The notes: generated by a model not told the origin, from the sequence alone. Counted from the stretch's first letter, positions 52,073 through 61,084 are shown. The stretch: DNA of 64,000 nt from Oscillospiraceae bacterium (GCA_017518255.1 JAFWVK010000106.1:1-64000), one strand, 5' to 3'. Numbers and translations: made by a program.

Positions 52073-53479
52073 TTATGAGCCGAGATGCAGGACATTCAGA
52101 AGCAGAATCCAGCTGATTCCGTAATAGGTTACAACCGCAACCAAGTCGTTCACGGTTGTAATCAGCGGACCGGACGCCACTGCCGGGTCCACCTTCATCT
52201 TTTTGAAAAACAGCGGAATCAGTGTTCCGACTGCGCTGGAAATCAGCATGGCAAACATCAGGGACATGCCGATACAGCCGGAAACCGCAAAGGCAAACAG
52301 CGCCGTTCGGCGCTTGACCGCCATAATAAAGACGCCGACAAACAGGAATGACAAAATTCCCAGCAGAAGTCCGTTGCAGAGACCGACCCGCATTTCCTTC
52401 ATTACAAGATGCCATTTCTGCCTGAAGCTCAGGTTTTCATCCGTCAGAACACGGATGGTCACGGCAAGCGACTGGGTTCCGACATTACCTGCCATATCCA
52501 GAATCAGCGACTGGAACGCCATAATCAGCGTCAGCTGCGAAATAACCTTCTCAAACACACCGACTACCGAGGAAACCAGCAGCCCCAGTCCGAGCAGAAT
52601 CAGCAGCCAGGGCAACCGCTTTTTCATACTCTGCCCGAGCGGCTCCTGCAAATCTTCTTCTGCAATCAGACCTGCAAACTTTGCATAGTCCTCGCCCATC
52701 TCGTCATCCACGACCTCAATGATGCTCTGTGAGGTGATGACACCGAGCATTTTATTGGCATTGTCCAGAACCGGGATGATGCTTTCCGAATAATCCTTCA
52801 GCTTTTCAATACAGTCGTCGATTGTTTCCGTTGCATAAACGTACGGAAAGGAAGTCACAATCAGGCTTTCGAGCGATGTGGAGCTTCGTGCCGTAATCAG
52901 TTCCTTCAGACCGAGCGCGCCGTAGAACTCTCCGTTTTCGTCCGTGACAAAGAGTGTTGTGATATTGTCATTTTCTTCCGCCTGATGCACCAGCTCATTC
53001 ATCGCCTGCTTTACCGTCAGGTTCTCGCGGATGATGATACAGTTTGTCGTCATTTTGCTGCCGATCTCGTCCTCATCAAAGGAGGCAATCAGGCGGATCT
53101 CCTTCCGGATATCCGGTGCAATTGCATCAATAATCAGCTTGCGCTTTTCTTTTTCGATAATGTGCAGAACATTTGCGGCGGTATCGGTTTCAAGCTCCGA
53201 GATAACTGCCGCTGCTTTCTGAATGTCCATCTCATTCAGATAGGCGCCTGCTTCCTCTTCTTCGGCGTACTCGAAAATCTCAGCCAGCATTTCCGCCGTA
53301 CAGACCCTGTAAAGCTTGCGCCGCTCCTGAACGGTAATCTGCTCCAGAATCTGCGCAATATCGTTCTCGTGATAATCCTCAAGCTGTGCCTGAATAGATT
53401 TCGGGGATGCATTGCTGCGGATAATGGAGACAATTTCCGCTGCGTAATCCGGCTTTCCGGACATTTCCTCATGATTCAT
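52073..53479 (-). CDS. mgtE: Magnesium transporter MgtE
   Basis: A 468-residue Mg2+ channel. The cytoplasmic N-terminal superhelix is followed by two CBS domains (about 130-260; TLFVTDENGEFYGALGLKEL and LDNANKMLGVITSQSIIEVV) that sense Mg2+, a connecting helix, and five membrane helices. SLILDMAGNVGTQSLAVTIR is the pore signature. Start at 53479, seven bases after GGAGG. It is preceded by a 230-base leader with a short ORF and an intrinsic terminator, so expression is probably set by attenuation. Confidence 0.94.
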   Translation of the reverse strand: MNHEEMSGKPDYAAEIVSIIRSNASPKSIQAQLEDYHENDIAQILEQITVQERRKLYRVCTAEMLAEIFEYAEEEEAGAYLNEMDIQKAAAVISELETDTAANVLHIIEKEKRKLIIDAIAPDIRKEIRLIASFDEDEIGSKMTTNCIIIRENLTVKQAMNELVHQAEENDNITTLFVTDENGEFYGALGLKELITARSSTSLESLIVTSFPYVYATETIDDCIEKLKDYSESIIPVLDNANKMLGVITSQSIIEVVDDEMGEDYAKFAGLIAEEDLQEPLGQSMKKRLPWLLILLGLGLLVSSVVGVFEKVISQLTLIMAFQSLILDMAGNVGTQSLAVTIRVLTDENLSFRQKWHLVMKEMRVGLCNGLLLGILSFLFVGVFIMAVKRRTALFAFAVSGCIGMSLMFAMLISSAVGTLIPLFFKKMKVDPAVASGPLITTVNDLVAVVTYYGISWILLLNVLHLGS

Positions 53480-53547
53480 AATCAACCCTCCGTTTCATTC
53501 GTTGAAGCTGTGCTGGAATTCAACGCTGACGTAAGGGACAAATGGAC

Positions 53548-53579
53548 AAAAAACCTGTGCATGACGGGTCATACACAGG
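53548..53579 (-). terminator. Attenuator-type terminator in the mgtE leader
   Basis: CCTGTGCATGAC (53554-53565) and GTCATACACAGG (53568-53579) pair over 12 positions (one G-U); on the minus strand six Ts follow (53548-53553). It lies between the mgtE promoter and mgtE, so it must be bypassed for mgtE to be made. Confidence 0.82.
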
Positions 53580-53596
53580 GTGACTGCATGATTCGT

Positions 53597-53692
53597 TTAC
53601 CGGAAAGAAAGCAGCTTTCCGCAAAACCGCATGTCTTTCCGGTCAGATCTGCATAATCGCCCGTTTGACCCGCAACTGTCGCCGTTTGCCAC
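53597..53692 (-). CDS. 31-codon leader ORF upstream of mgtE
   Basis: A GTG start at 53692 is preceded by GGAGG at eight-base spacing, the best-placed ribosome site in the leader. It encodes about 31 residues, MANGDSCGSNGRLCRSDRKD then MRFCGKLLSFR, ending just before the leader terminator. The coding part also contains CCGGAAAG...CTTTCCGG, a long-range stem. Translation of this peptide could decide whether the terminator forms, as in leader-peptide attenuation, or the RNA itself could sense Mg2+. Whether it is translated is unproven. Confidence 0.5.
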   Translation of the reverse strand: MANGDSCGSNGRLCRSDRKDMRFCGKLLSFR

Positions 53693-53731
53693 TTTCTTCA
53701 CCTCCGTAAATAATTGTTTTACAGCATTTTT

Positions 53732-53760
53732 ATTATAGCACATAATTCACAGATTGTCAA
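53732..53760 (-). promoter_or_regulatory. Promoter of the mgtE leader
   Basis: TTGACA (53755-53760), 17 bases, TATAAT (53732-53737), extended -10 TGC: consensus on the minus strand. Confidence 0.85.
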
Positions 53761-54066
53761 TAATTTTTCATTCCGTTCGCACAGCAGAAGCATCTCCCTT
53801 CAATCTGCACAAAAGAAGAATGATTATTTTACATACTCCCCCCTGCTCCGGCGGAGACACAGCCAAAGTCACGCACCGCATCTGTTTTAATTTTGTGCAT
53901 CATGCAGAAAATTATTTGTTAAAATAAAAACGTTGTACGGAAACGTGCAATTTTCTTCCTGTTCCGAACCGTGCTTGAACTGCGATGTGTTCTCTCTCCC
54001 GCACCGCCGTTCAACCCTGAAAACGGTATATGCCGGATTACCCCTATGAAAGGAGGTCGGTCATTC
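53761..54066. other. Gap between mgtE promoter and capsid cluster
   Basis: 306 bases with no supported gene. AT-rich around 53880-53935 (TTATTTGTTAAAATAAAAAC), which could hold the promoter of the capsid cluster, but no clear -35/-10 pair with normal spacing was found. No attachment-site-like repeat or tRNA was recognised. Confidence 0.4.
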
Positions 54067-54612
54067 TTGCCGAACAACTTAACCGGAAAATACAAAGCCT
54101 TCTGCCGTTGGTATCTCAACTGCGGAAATGTCCGGGAGGCAGCACTCCGCGCGGGCTGCTCTCCCGAAACCGCAGAGGACGAAGGTCTCGGAATGCTGCA
54201 ATCATCTGCTTGCAGGCGCCGGCTTGGGCAGCTCGCTGCACAGCCTGCTCTGCCCGTTCAGAGTCTCGTTACAGCCGGGCTTTCCAGACTGGCGTTCGGC
54301 ACGGCAAATGATGCGGCGGTGCTCGTCTTCTCGGACGAGCCGCTCTCCCGGGCTCAGCTCGCAAATCTCGATCTGTTCCATGTGGTCAGCATGAAGCGCG
54401 ACAAGGGCAGCATCGAAATCAAACTCGCTGACCGGCAGCGCGCAATGGAAAAGCTGCTCGAATGCGCATATGCCTGCGAATCCGCAGAAGCTGCTCAGGC
54501 GCTGCTCTCCGCAATCAGTGCGCCGTGCAGAGAGGAGGTGCAGCATGAACCAGCCGGCGAAAATGGTTCGCTTTTCCCCGAAGCAGAGAAAGGTTCTGAA
54601 CTGGTGGAATGA
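54067..54612 (+). CDS. Phage terminase small subunit
   Basis: A 181-residue DNA-recognition subunit of the packaging motor. NLTGKYKAFCRWYLNCGNVREAALRAGCS is the helix-turn-helix pattern of the Terminase_2/Nu1-like family, followed by a central region (DRQRAMEKLLECAY) and an acidic end. TTG 54067 is used as start because GGAGG lies ten bases before it; the in-frame ATG at 54046 precedes that site. First gene of a nine-gene capsid cluster; it overlaps the large-subunit gene by 68 bases. Confidence 0.78.
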   Translation: MPNNLTGKYKAFCRWYLNCGNVREAALRAGCSPETAEDEGLGMLQSSACRRRLGQLAAQPALPVQSLVTAGLSRLAFGTANDAAVLVFSDEPLSRAQLANLDLFHVVSMKRDKGSIEIKLADRQRAMEKLLECAYACESAEAAQALLSAISAPCREEVQHEPAGENGSLFPEAEKGSELVE

Positions 54613-55807
54613 GCCGGAGACACGGAGGTTCGATGCAATTATCTGCGACGGCGCAATCCGGTCGGGCAAGACAACCGCGCTTGCGCTCGGCTTCGCGATT
54701 TGGGGCACCTTTCAGTTCCGCAATCAGAATTTTGCAATCTGCGGGAAAACCATGACCGCTGTCCGGCGCAATCTGCTGGTCCCGCTTTTTGCGCAGCTCC
54801 GTACCCTCGGCTTTCACATCGAGGAGAAAATCAGCCGCTCCTATTTTGACCTTACGCTCAGCGGGCATACCAACCGTTTCTACTGCTTCGGCGGAAAGGA
54901 CGAGAGCGCTGCTGCGCTGATTCAGGGCATTACCCTCGCGGGGGTTCTGATGGATGAGTGTGCGCTGATGCCGCGTTCCTTTGTCGAACAGGCGGTTGCG
55001 AGATGCTCGGTTCCCGGCTCTAAAATCTGGTTCTCCTGCAATCCCGAACATCCGGCGCACTGGTTCTACCGCGAATGGATTCTCAAAGCAAAGGAAAAGC
55101 ACGCACTCTATCTGCATTTCACCTTGCAGGACAATGCCTCACTTTCGCCGGAGGTCATCCGGCGCTATGAGCGGCTCTATACCGGCGCATTCTTTGACCG
55201 GTATATCCGGGGTGTCTGGACAGCCGCACAAGGACTGGTTTATCCGATGTTCAAGCCGGAACTGCATGTCGGGGAACCGCCGGAGGAACCGGAAGAATTC
55301 GTGATTTCCTGCGATTACGGCACGCTGAACCCGACCTCACTCGGACTGTGGGGGCTCTGCCGCGGCTGCTGGTACCGGATTGCCGAGAGCTATTATGATG
55401 CCCGGAAAACCGCGCTCCCCCGCACCGATGAGGAGCACTATGCCGCGCTCAAAGAACTCGCCGGAAACCGGTGCATCCGGCAGGTTGTCCTTGACCCTTC
55501 GGCGGCAAGCTTTCTTGCCTGCATCCGCAGGCACGGGGAGTTCACTGCCGTTCCGGCTAAAAATGATGTGCTTGCCGGCATCCACAGAACCGCGGATGCG
55601 CTGCTCAGGGGCGAAATCAGAATCTCGCCGGAATGCAAAGATGCGCTCCGCGAATTTTCACTCTATGTCTGGGATGATAAGGCACGGCAGGATGCACCGA
55701 GAAAGGAACACGATCACGCAATGGACGATATCCGGTACTTTGTCGCTACCGTTCTCGATGCCGGCAGTCAGGATGCGTTTTTTGCGCGCTCTGTGAAGCA
55801 CTTGTAA
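54545..55807 (+). CDS. Phage terminase large subunit
   Basis: A 420-residue packaging ATPase and nuclease. Walker A GAIRSGKTT, Walker B GVLMDECALM, and the motor motif FSCNPEHPAHWFYREWI are the N-terminal half. The RNase-H-like nuclease has ISCDYGTLNPTS, VVLDPSAASF and HAMDDIRYFVATVL, so all acidic residues are kept. Start at 54545 behind GAGGAGG. It appears intact, which argues against simple decay. Confidence 0.93.
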   Translation: MNQPAKMVRFSPKQRKVLNWWNEPETRRFDAIICDGAIRSGKTTALALGFAIWGTFQFRNQNFAICGKTMTAVRRNLLVPLFAQLRTLGFHIEEKISRSYFDLTLSGHTNRFYCFGGKDESAAALIQGITLAGVLMDECALMPRSFVEQAVARCSVPGSKIWFSCNPEHPAHWFYREWILKAKEKHALYLHFTLQDNASLSPEVIRRYERLYTGAFFDRYIRGVWTAAQGLVYPMFKPELHVGEPPEEPEEFVISCDYGTLNPTSLGLWGLCRGCWYRIAESYYDARKTALPRTDEEHYAALKELAGNRCIRQVVLDPSAASFLACIRRHGEFTAVPAKNDVLAGIHRTADALLRGEIRISPECKDALREFSLYVWDDKARQDAPRKEHDHAMDDIRYFVATVLDAGSQDAFFARSVKHL

Positions 55808-55847
55808 TATCCGCGCTTTATCCATTCATTTTTCAGGAGGTGTTCCA

Positions 55848-57044
55848 TTGGCTTTTCCGTTCTTTTTCAGACACGGGCGGAAACAGAATGTGCAGCGCGA
55901 ATCCGTTCCGCTGCTGCTCTCGGCGCCCAGAGCGGCTCCGGCTGATCTGCTCCGTGTCCCTGACGCTCCGCCGCCCTCTCCCGCAGAATATGCTCTCTAT
56001 GATGCCCTGCGCTTTCATGTTCCGGTCATTGATGCCGCGATTCACAAAATCGTCCGGCTGACCGGCGGTTTCCGTCTCACGGTTCCCGACCCCGAGGCGC
56101 AGGCAGTTCTCGACCGCTTCTCAGACACTGTTCCGGTCAATGCATCCGGCGTCTCCCTGCAGCTCTTTGCCGACCGGATGCTCGACAGCCTGCTGACCTA
56201 CGGCAATGCCGCCGGCGAAATTCTGACCGATGACGATGTCCCCGCCGCACTTGTAACCGTACATCCCCAGATACTCGGCGTTTCTGCCGACGGGCAGGCA
56301 AACCCGCACTTCTTCCTCCGGAATGCCGAAAACAGCTGCCCCCTGCCGCTGCCGCATCCCGAACGCATTCTCTTTGCCGCACTTGATCCCCCTGCCGGCG
56401 CAATTTACGGCGTTTCCGTTCTGCGCGGGCTTCCTGCGGTCTCCGGCATCCTGATGCGCATTTTTGCCTGCATCGGACAGAATTATGACAGGGCAGGCAA
56501 TATCCGCTATGCCGTGACCTATCGTCCTGACAGTGCCGGCGCACCCTTTGCAAAAGAACATGCAAAGCAGATTGCCGATGCATGGCAGGAAGGCATTCAA
56601 GCTGCAAAATGCGGCGAAGTTCAGGATTTTGTTGCGGTCGGCGATATAGACATCAAGGTCATCGGCTCGGAGAATCAGCTCTTTGACACAAATATTCCGG
56701 TCAGACAGCTGCTCGAACAGATTGTCTCCAAGCTTTCCGTCCCGCCCTTCCTGCTGGGACTTTCGTGGTCCACGACCGAGCGGATGTCCAAGCAGCAGGC
56801 GGATATTCTCACCTCCGAACTGGACTACTTCCGACGCATATTAAGTCCTGTACTCAAAAAAATCGGTGCTGCCGTCCTCCGCGGCGCAGGATTTGCACTG
56901 ACACCCGCGATCGAGTGGGATATCATCAATTTGCAGGATGAAACAGAGCTGGCGGAGGCAAGGCTCAAAAATGCGCAGGCGGAGGAAATTGAGCTGCGGA
57001 ACATCCGCACAAAACGCGAGGAAGCAGATGCTTCCGGAATCTGA
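55848..57044 (+). CDS. Phage portal protein
   Basis: A 398-residue protein of the HK97-type portal family forming the DNA gate at one capsid vertex. LRFHVPVIDAAIHKIVRLTG, DSLLTYGNAAGEILTDDD, GVSVLRGLPAVSGI and the late ILTSELDYFRRILSPVLKKIG segment fit, with a helical end rich in charged residues. TTG start at 55848 behind AGGAGGTG. It follows the large terminase by 40 bases. Confidence 0.88.
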   Translation: MAFPFFFRHGRKQNVQRESVPLLLSAPRAAPADLLRVPDAPPPSPAEYALYDALRFHVPVIDAAIHKIVRLTGGFRLTVPDPEAQAVLDRFSDTVPVNASGVSLQLFADRMLDSLLTYGNAAGEILTDDDVPAALVTVHPQILGVSADGQANPHFFLRNAENSCPLPLPHPERILFAALDPPAGAIYGVSVLRGLPAVSGILMRIFACIGQNYDRAGNIRYAVTYRPDSAGAPFAKEHAKQIADAWQEGIQAAKCGEVQDFVAVGDIDIKVIGSENQLFDTNIPVRQLLEQIVSKLSVPPFLLGLSWSTTERMSKQQADILTSELDYFRRILSPVLKKIGAAVLRGAGFALTPAIEWDIINLQDETELAEARLKNAQAEEIELRNIRTKREEADASGI

Positions 57045-57058
57045 AAGGAGATCAGTTT

Positions 57059-58027
57059 ATGTACGATTCTGTGAAACTTGAAAAAGGCATGTATCATCTC
57101 ACAAACCGCACCTTTACACAGGCGCTGGAGGATGCAGACCCCTCGGCACAGTATGCCGGCACGCCGCTCGAATCCCTCGATGCTTTTGAGCGTCAGCTCA
57201 AGCGCTTTGATATCCGCGTTTCCGGCACCGACTGCGATAAGGTCGAGAAATTTTTTACAACAACCGAAAGCGCGGTGCTCTTCCCGGAATTCGTCCGCAG
57301 AGCAATCAAGCGCGGCATGGAGGAATCCGTTCTGCCGGAGCTGACAGCCGCCTCCGCTTCGGTCAATGCGACCGCCTGCAAAAGCTTTGCGATTGATGAA
57401 ACCGACGGCAGCTACAGCACTGTCACAAATGAAGGCGTCAGCCTGAAAAAGACCGTAATCACGGAGGGCGACAGCATTCCGCTCGATAAATTCGGCAGAA
57501 TTATCTCGGCTTCCTATGAGACTGTCCGTCAGCAGCGTATTGACGTCTTTGCCGTCATGCTGCGCGCAGTCGGCAGAAAGCTTGCCGGCGCGATTGCTGC
57601 AAAGGCGCTCACTGTCCTCAAAAATTCCGTGACGCCGTTTGCTTCCGCGGGCAGTACACTCGCCTATGATGACCTGACTGCGCTCTACGGCAAGTTTACC
57701 GACTACGATCTGACAACCGTCGTCGCTTCGCCGGTGAATGCTGCGGCAATTCTCTCTATGGCGCAGATGCAGGACCGCACGCTCGGCAGCAGCGGAGAGG
57801 TCTGCCTCCCCTTCGGTGCAAAGCTCATCAAGGATGCCGCTCTGACTGACGATACCGTGATCGGCATTTCCAAAGACTTTGCACTCGCGGCGATGACCGG
57901 TTCAGATGTGCTGCTTGAATCCGACCGGCTGATTGACTGCCAGCTCGACCGCATCGCGGTTTCGGTCAGAATCGGTTTCCAGCCCCTCATGAGCGGCGCG
58001 GTCGCAGTTCTCCATATCGGCAGCTGA
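57059..58027 (+). CDS. HK97-fold major capsid protein
   Basis: A 322-residue shell protein. ALEDADPSAQYAGTPLESLD starts it; KFFTTTESAVLFPEFVRRAI is typical of capsid proteins of this size class. The P-domain and A-domain follow (TVVASPVNAAAILSMAQMQD), and FQPLMSGAVAVLHIGS closes it. No large scaffold (delta) domain is visible at the N-terminus. AAAGGAG precedes ATG 57059. Confidence 0.85.
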   Translation: MYDSVKLEKGMYHLTNRTFTQALEDADPSAQYAGTPLESLDAFERQLKRFDIRVSGTDCDKVEKFFTTTESAVLFPEFVRRAIKRGMEESVLPELTAASASVNATACKSFAIDETDGSYSTVTNEGVSLKKTVITEGDSIPLDKFGRIISASYETVRQQRIDVFAVMLRAVGRKLAGAIAAKALTVLKNSVTPFASAGSTLAYDDLTALYGKFTDYDLTTVVASPVNAAAILSMAQMQDRTLGSSGEVCLPFGAKLIKDAALTDDTVIGISKDFALAAMTGSDVLLESDRLIDCQLDRIAVSVRIGFQPLMSGAVAVLHIGS

Positions 58028-58091
58028 ATGCGGAGATTTCTCCGGCGGGCAAAACCCGCCGGAGAAACGGAAAAATCAAAGGAGGGTTTCT

Positions 58092-58973
58092 ATGATCGAT
58101 CAGAAGGAGCTGCTGAATCAGCTCAACCGTTTTACCAAGCGCGAGCATACGCTCGATGAGGTCTATCTCTTTGATATTATCCTCTGCGACAATGAAATCG
58201 ACCGGGACGGTGACTGCTTTTCCGACCATGCGCTGAAACAGCTTGCGGAACGCTTTGTCGGCGTCACCGGCATCTTCGACCACAACCCCCGCTGCGGCAA
58301 TCAGACCGCACGCATCTTCCGCACAGAGCTCTGCGCCGATCCCGAACGAAAAACCGCTGGCGGACTCCCCTATCACTTCCTCCGCGCCAATGCCTACATG
58401 GTACGGACGGAAGGGAATGCAGACCTCATTCGCGAAATTGATGCGGGCATCAAAAAGGAGGTCAGCATCTCCTGTGCCGTCGGAAAACAGATTTGCTCCG
58501 TCTGCGGCGGCAACAAGCTGCAAAAGCCCTGTACGCATATCAAGGGCAGAATGTACGCGGGCGTGAAATGCCACACTGTGCTTGATGACATCACCGATGT
58601 TTATGAATGGAGCTTTGTCGCGGTTCCCGCTCAGAGAAATGCCGGCGTAACCAAAACCTGCGGCGGGTGTGCAGATCTCGAAAAAGAGGAGATGCGCAGA
58701 GTGCTCGACTGCACGGGGGCGCTGCTCGACCGGCTGACCGAGGAACTGCGGCGCGAATGTGTCCGGCTCTGCTACAAGAGCGGAGAAAATGCCTGTTCAA
58801 AGGCGCTCGCCGCTACAACCGAGCACATGAGCGCGGAACGCCTGCTTGCACTCCGCGAATCGCTGATGCAGGGACTCTCCGCCGCGAACAGCAAACCGCA
58901 GCTGATTCCGCAAAATGCCGAAAGCAAGCATCCGCAGATGCACGCCTTTCAGTTCGGCAGACAGGAACCGTAA
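58092..58973 (+). CDS. Prohead protease-like protein with zinc-type Cys cluster
   Basis: A 293-residue protein resembling phage prohead proteases of Clostridia. GVTGIFDHNPRCGNQTARIF gives the His, and KKEVSISCAVGKQICSVCGG the Ser of the herpesvirus-type protease. A CxxC-x7-CxH cluster (CSVCGGNKLQKPCTH) follows, then YEWSFVAVPAQRNAGV, the usual end of the fold. A ~90-residue helical tail with many Cys completes it. It lies after the capsid gene, whereas most phages place it before. Confidence 0.75.
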   Translation: MIDQKELLNQLNRFTKREHTLDEVYLFDIILCDNEIDRDGDCFSDHALKQLAERFVGVTGIFDHNPRCGNQTARIFRTELCADPERKTAGGLPYHFLRANAYMVRTEGNADLIREIDAGIKKEVSISCAVGKQICSVCGGNKLQKPCTHIKGRMYAGVKCHTVLDDITDVYEWSFVAVPAQRNAGVTKTCGGCADLEKEEMRRVLDCTGALLDRLTEELRRECVRLCYKSGENACSKALAATTEHMSAERLLALRESLMQGLSAANSKPQLIPQNAESKHPQMHAFQFGRQEP

Positions 58974-58985
58974 GGAGGAATCAAC

Positions 58986-59360
58986 ATGCGCAAGGCAAAA
59001 ATCTCACAGCTATTCCTGCTGTTTACCGGTCTTTCCTGCGCGGCGGAATGGGATGACCTGATTGATGCCGCGATTCTGAAAACAAAGCAGATGCTCCGCG
59101 ATCATGCCGACGAAACAGACATCCGCCTCTGCTATCTTGCAGCCGCACAGGCAAATTTACAGTACCGGCAGATTGTTGCGGCAAGGGCTTCCGCTGCGCC
59201 GACCTACGCGGGCAATACCGCAGCGGCGCGCGACGATTCCGCACAGTGTACCCTCGCACAGAAGCTGGTTTCGGAATACCGTCTGGCTGCCGCCGCACTG
59301 CTTCGGGACGATGCCTTTGTTTTTCAGACAATTCCGGAGTCAGGCGGTGCATCATGCTGA
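58986..59360 (+). CDS. Head-tail connector-like protein
   Basis: A 124-residue, largely helical protein. KISQLFLLFTGLSCAAEWDDLID and ILKTKQMLRDHADETDIRLC resemble gp6-type head-tail connectors by pattern and position. Its last four codons overlap the next start. Function assigned mainly from context. Confidence 0.5.
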   Translation: MRKAKISQLFLLFTGLSCAAEWDDLIDAAILKTKQMLRDHADETDIRLCYLAAAQANLQYRQIVAARASAAPTYAGNTAAARDDSAQCTLAQKLVSEYRLAAAALLRDDAFVFQTIPESGGASC

Positions 59361-59821
59361 ACACGGATCTGCTGATTGCGGCGGTTGTCCGGATGCTCCG
59401 CGATGCCGGACTTTCCGTCTGTGCCGAATTTGAGCGCAATGCACTGCCGCTGCCGGACGAAGCCTGCTTCGTCACAGTCGGCGCGGAACAAATCAGAATG
59501 CAGGCTGCGATCCCGCAGGGAACTGCCTGTGTCATTCCGCTCAGCATTGCACTGCGCATCCGTATTCACACGAAAACCGGTTCGCCTGCCGCGCTTTCCG
59601 GAGATGCCGTTCGGAAGATTCTCGCCGCTCTGCTGCCGGGACGGAATCCCTTTCCGGCTGCTGCGGATGCTTCCGCTCCGGTGTATCAGAAACAGCTTGA
59701 CCGCCTGACAACAGAGCTGCATATGCAGCTTGACGGGCTGCTGACCGTACAGGAAGGGGATGACACACTTGCAGATGACGCTGAACACGGACTGTCCTGC
59801 ACTGCTGCTGACGCTCGGTGA
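59354..59821 (+). CDS. Putative phage structural protein
   Basis: A 155-residue protein, ATG 59354 overlapping the previous gene (ATGCTGA). MLNTDLLIAAVVRMLRDAGL, then a beta-rich region (CVIPLSIALRIRIHTKTG). Its size and position fit a virion or tail-completion protein, but I do not recognise the family. Overlaps the next gene by 62 bases. Confidence 0.4.
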   Translation: MLNTDLLIAAVVRMLRDAGLSVCAEFERNALPLPDEACFVTVGAEQIRMQAAIPQGTACVIPLSIALRIRIHTKTGSPAALSGDAVRKILAALLPGRNPFPAAADASAPVYQKQLDRLTTELHMQLDGLLTVQEGDDTLADDAEHGLSCTAADAR

Positions 59822-60158
59822 CCTCTCGCTGCCTGCGGACGATTTTGCGCTGAAAGCAGAAATTCCCGTCAAAAGCAGGGTGCTCTGTGACGGGAATGTT
59901 CAGATATATATGCTCACGCAGACACACTGTACGCTGACCGTAACCGGCAGAATTCCGCAGGGCGGAGGCGCGGCTGTCTGTCCCGCGCTACAAAGGGAAA
60001 TGCACGCGCACACTGCCTTCGCATTCTCGTTTGCGGGCGCGGACTTTTCGGATATGCAGATTACCGCACTCTCCTGCAAAACCCAGAACCACCGGATGCT
60101 CACCGATTATACCGTGACGCTGACCGGTCGGTTAACGGAAGAGGAGGAGCCTGCATGA
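59760..60158 (+). CDS. Putative phage structural protein
   Basis: A 132-residue beta-rich protein (LQMTLNTDCPALLLTLGDLS, QIYMLTQTHCTLTVTGRIPQ, DYTVTLTGRLTEEEEPA). It shares the TLNTDC opening with no family I recognise. GGAAGGGG precedes ATG 59760, and its stop overlaps the next start (ATGA). It could be a tail-tube or spike-like component. Confidence 0.4.
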   Translation: MTHLQMTLNTDCPALLLTLGDLSLPADDFALKAEIPVKSRVLCDGNVQIYMLTQTHCTLTVTGRIPQGGGAAVCPALQREMHAHTAFAFSFAGADFSDMQITALSCKTQNHRMLTDYTVTLTGRLTEEEEPA

Positions 60159-61084
60159 ATGTTACCTGTCTCTGCTTTCACGAGGATCGGACAGTCAGCA
60201 TTTTACAGGAATGTATCCGCTTTTCGCTGCTGCGTGACCGTTATCTTCCGTTCGCTTCAATGTCTGCGCAGTTTCACACGGCTACCGAGCTGATGCCGCC
60301 GGTCAGGGTGCAGCTTTTTATCCGGCAGAGGCTGGTGCATGACGGTCTCGTCCGCCATGCATCCGCTTACCGGAAAGGCGGACAGTATTATGCGGAAATA
60401 CAATCCCGCGGGTTTTCTTCGGTTCTCACGAAGAATCAGCTCGTTCCGGGCATTCACACCGACGTAACGCTTGATTCTCTCATGGAAACCTACAATCTGC
60501 CGCATGTCACCTATCAGGACAACATGCAGGCAATCAGCTATATCTACGTCAAAGACAATGCGACGATGTGGGATTCTGTCATCGCCTATAATTATAAGCT
60601 GAACCGCGGATATCCCTATATCCGCGTTCCGAATCTGCTCTGCGTCATGCCGCGCACGGGCGGACAGCCGGTTCCGGTTCCGGAGAGCTCTCTGCTCAGT
60701 GCCGGCAGCAGCATTCACACCGCCGATATGCTCAGCCGCATCGACATGGCAAATGCTGCCGGAGAATACGGAACCTTTACCCTCTCCAATCCGCTTGCGG
60801 AACAGCCCGGCATCGTCCGCGTCCGGCAGATTCTCTTTGACAAGCAGTTTGCGCACGCGCCGACGGAGGCACTTCGCTTCCGCATTGCAGTCGGCAACCG
60901 GAAGTTTCATGCGCGCAGCTTTTCCTATGCCGGATACTGCGGGGAGGATCTTGAGGATACCGTGCAGATCGGGAACGCCTTTTCTGCAAAAGTCTCGCGG
61001 ATTGATATTCGCGGCGATGCAACGGGCATTGTCACAGAGGACACATTTTATTTCGACGATTTCTGCAACCCCGCCGCGCAGTGA
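60155..61084 (+). CDS. Baseplate-hub-like protein (late control D type)
   Basis: A 309-residue protein. RDRYLPFASMSAQFHTATEL, then VRVQLFIRQRLVHDGLVRHA, YYAEIQSRGFSSVLTKNQLVPG and YIYVKDNATMWDSVIAYNYK follow the order of gpD/gp27-like hub proteins. These form the base of a contractile-type tail or a secretion-like tube. It is the last gene of the cluster and ends before a strong hairpin. No tube, sheath or tape-measure gene accompanies it. Confidence 0.55.
   Translation: MNVTCLCFHEDRTVSILQECIRFSLLRDRYLPFASMSAQFHTATELMPPVRVQLFIRQRLVHDGLVRHASAYRKGGQYYAEIQSRGFSSVLTKNQLVPGIHTDVTLDSLMETYNLPHVTYQDNMQAISYIYVKDNATMWDSVIAYNYKLNRGYPYIRVPNLLCVMPRTGGQPVPVPESSLLSAGSSIHTADMLSRIDMANAAGEYGTFTLSNPLAEQPGIVRVRQILFDKQFAHAPTEALRFRIAVGNRKFHARSFSYAGYCGEDLEDTVQIGNAFSAKVSRIDIRGDATGIVTEDTFYFDDFCNPAAQ

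Noticed and set aside
53480..53760. M-box (ykoK) riboswitch before mgtE
   Set aside because: I looked for the conserved GGTGAGGCTCCT-type core and its partners and did not see it; reported instead as an unassigned attenuator leader.
53761..54066. Integrase, repressor or attachment site for the capsid cluster
   Set aside because: No such gene or direct repeat was found on either flank, and no tRNA gene is present, so a complete prophage is not supported within the window.
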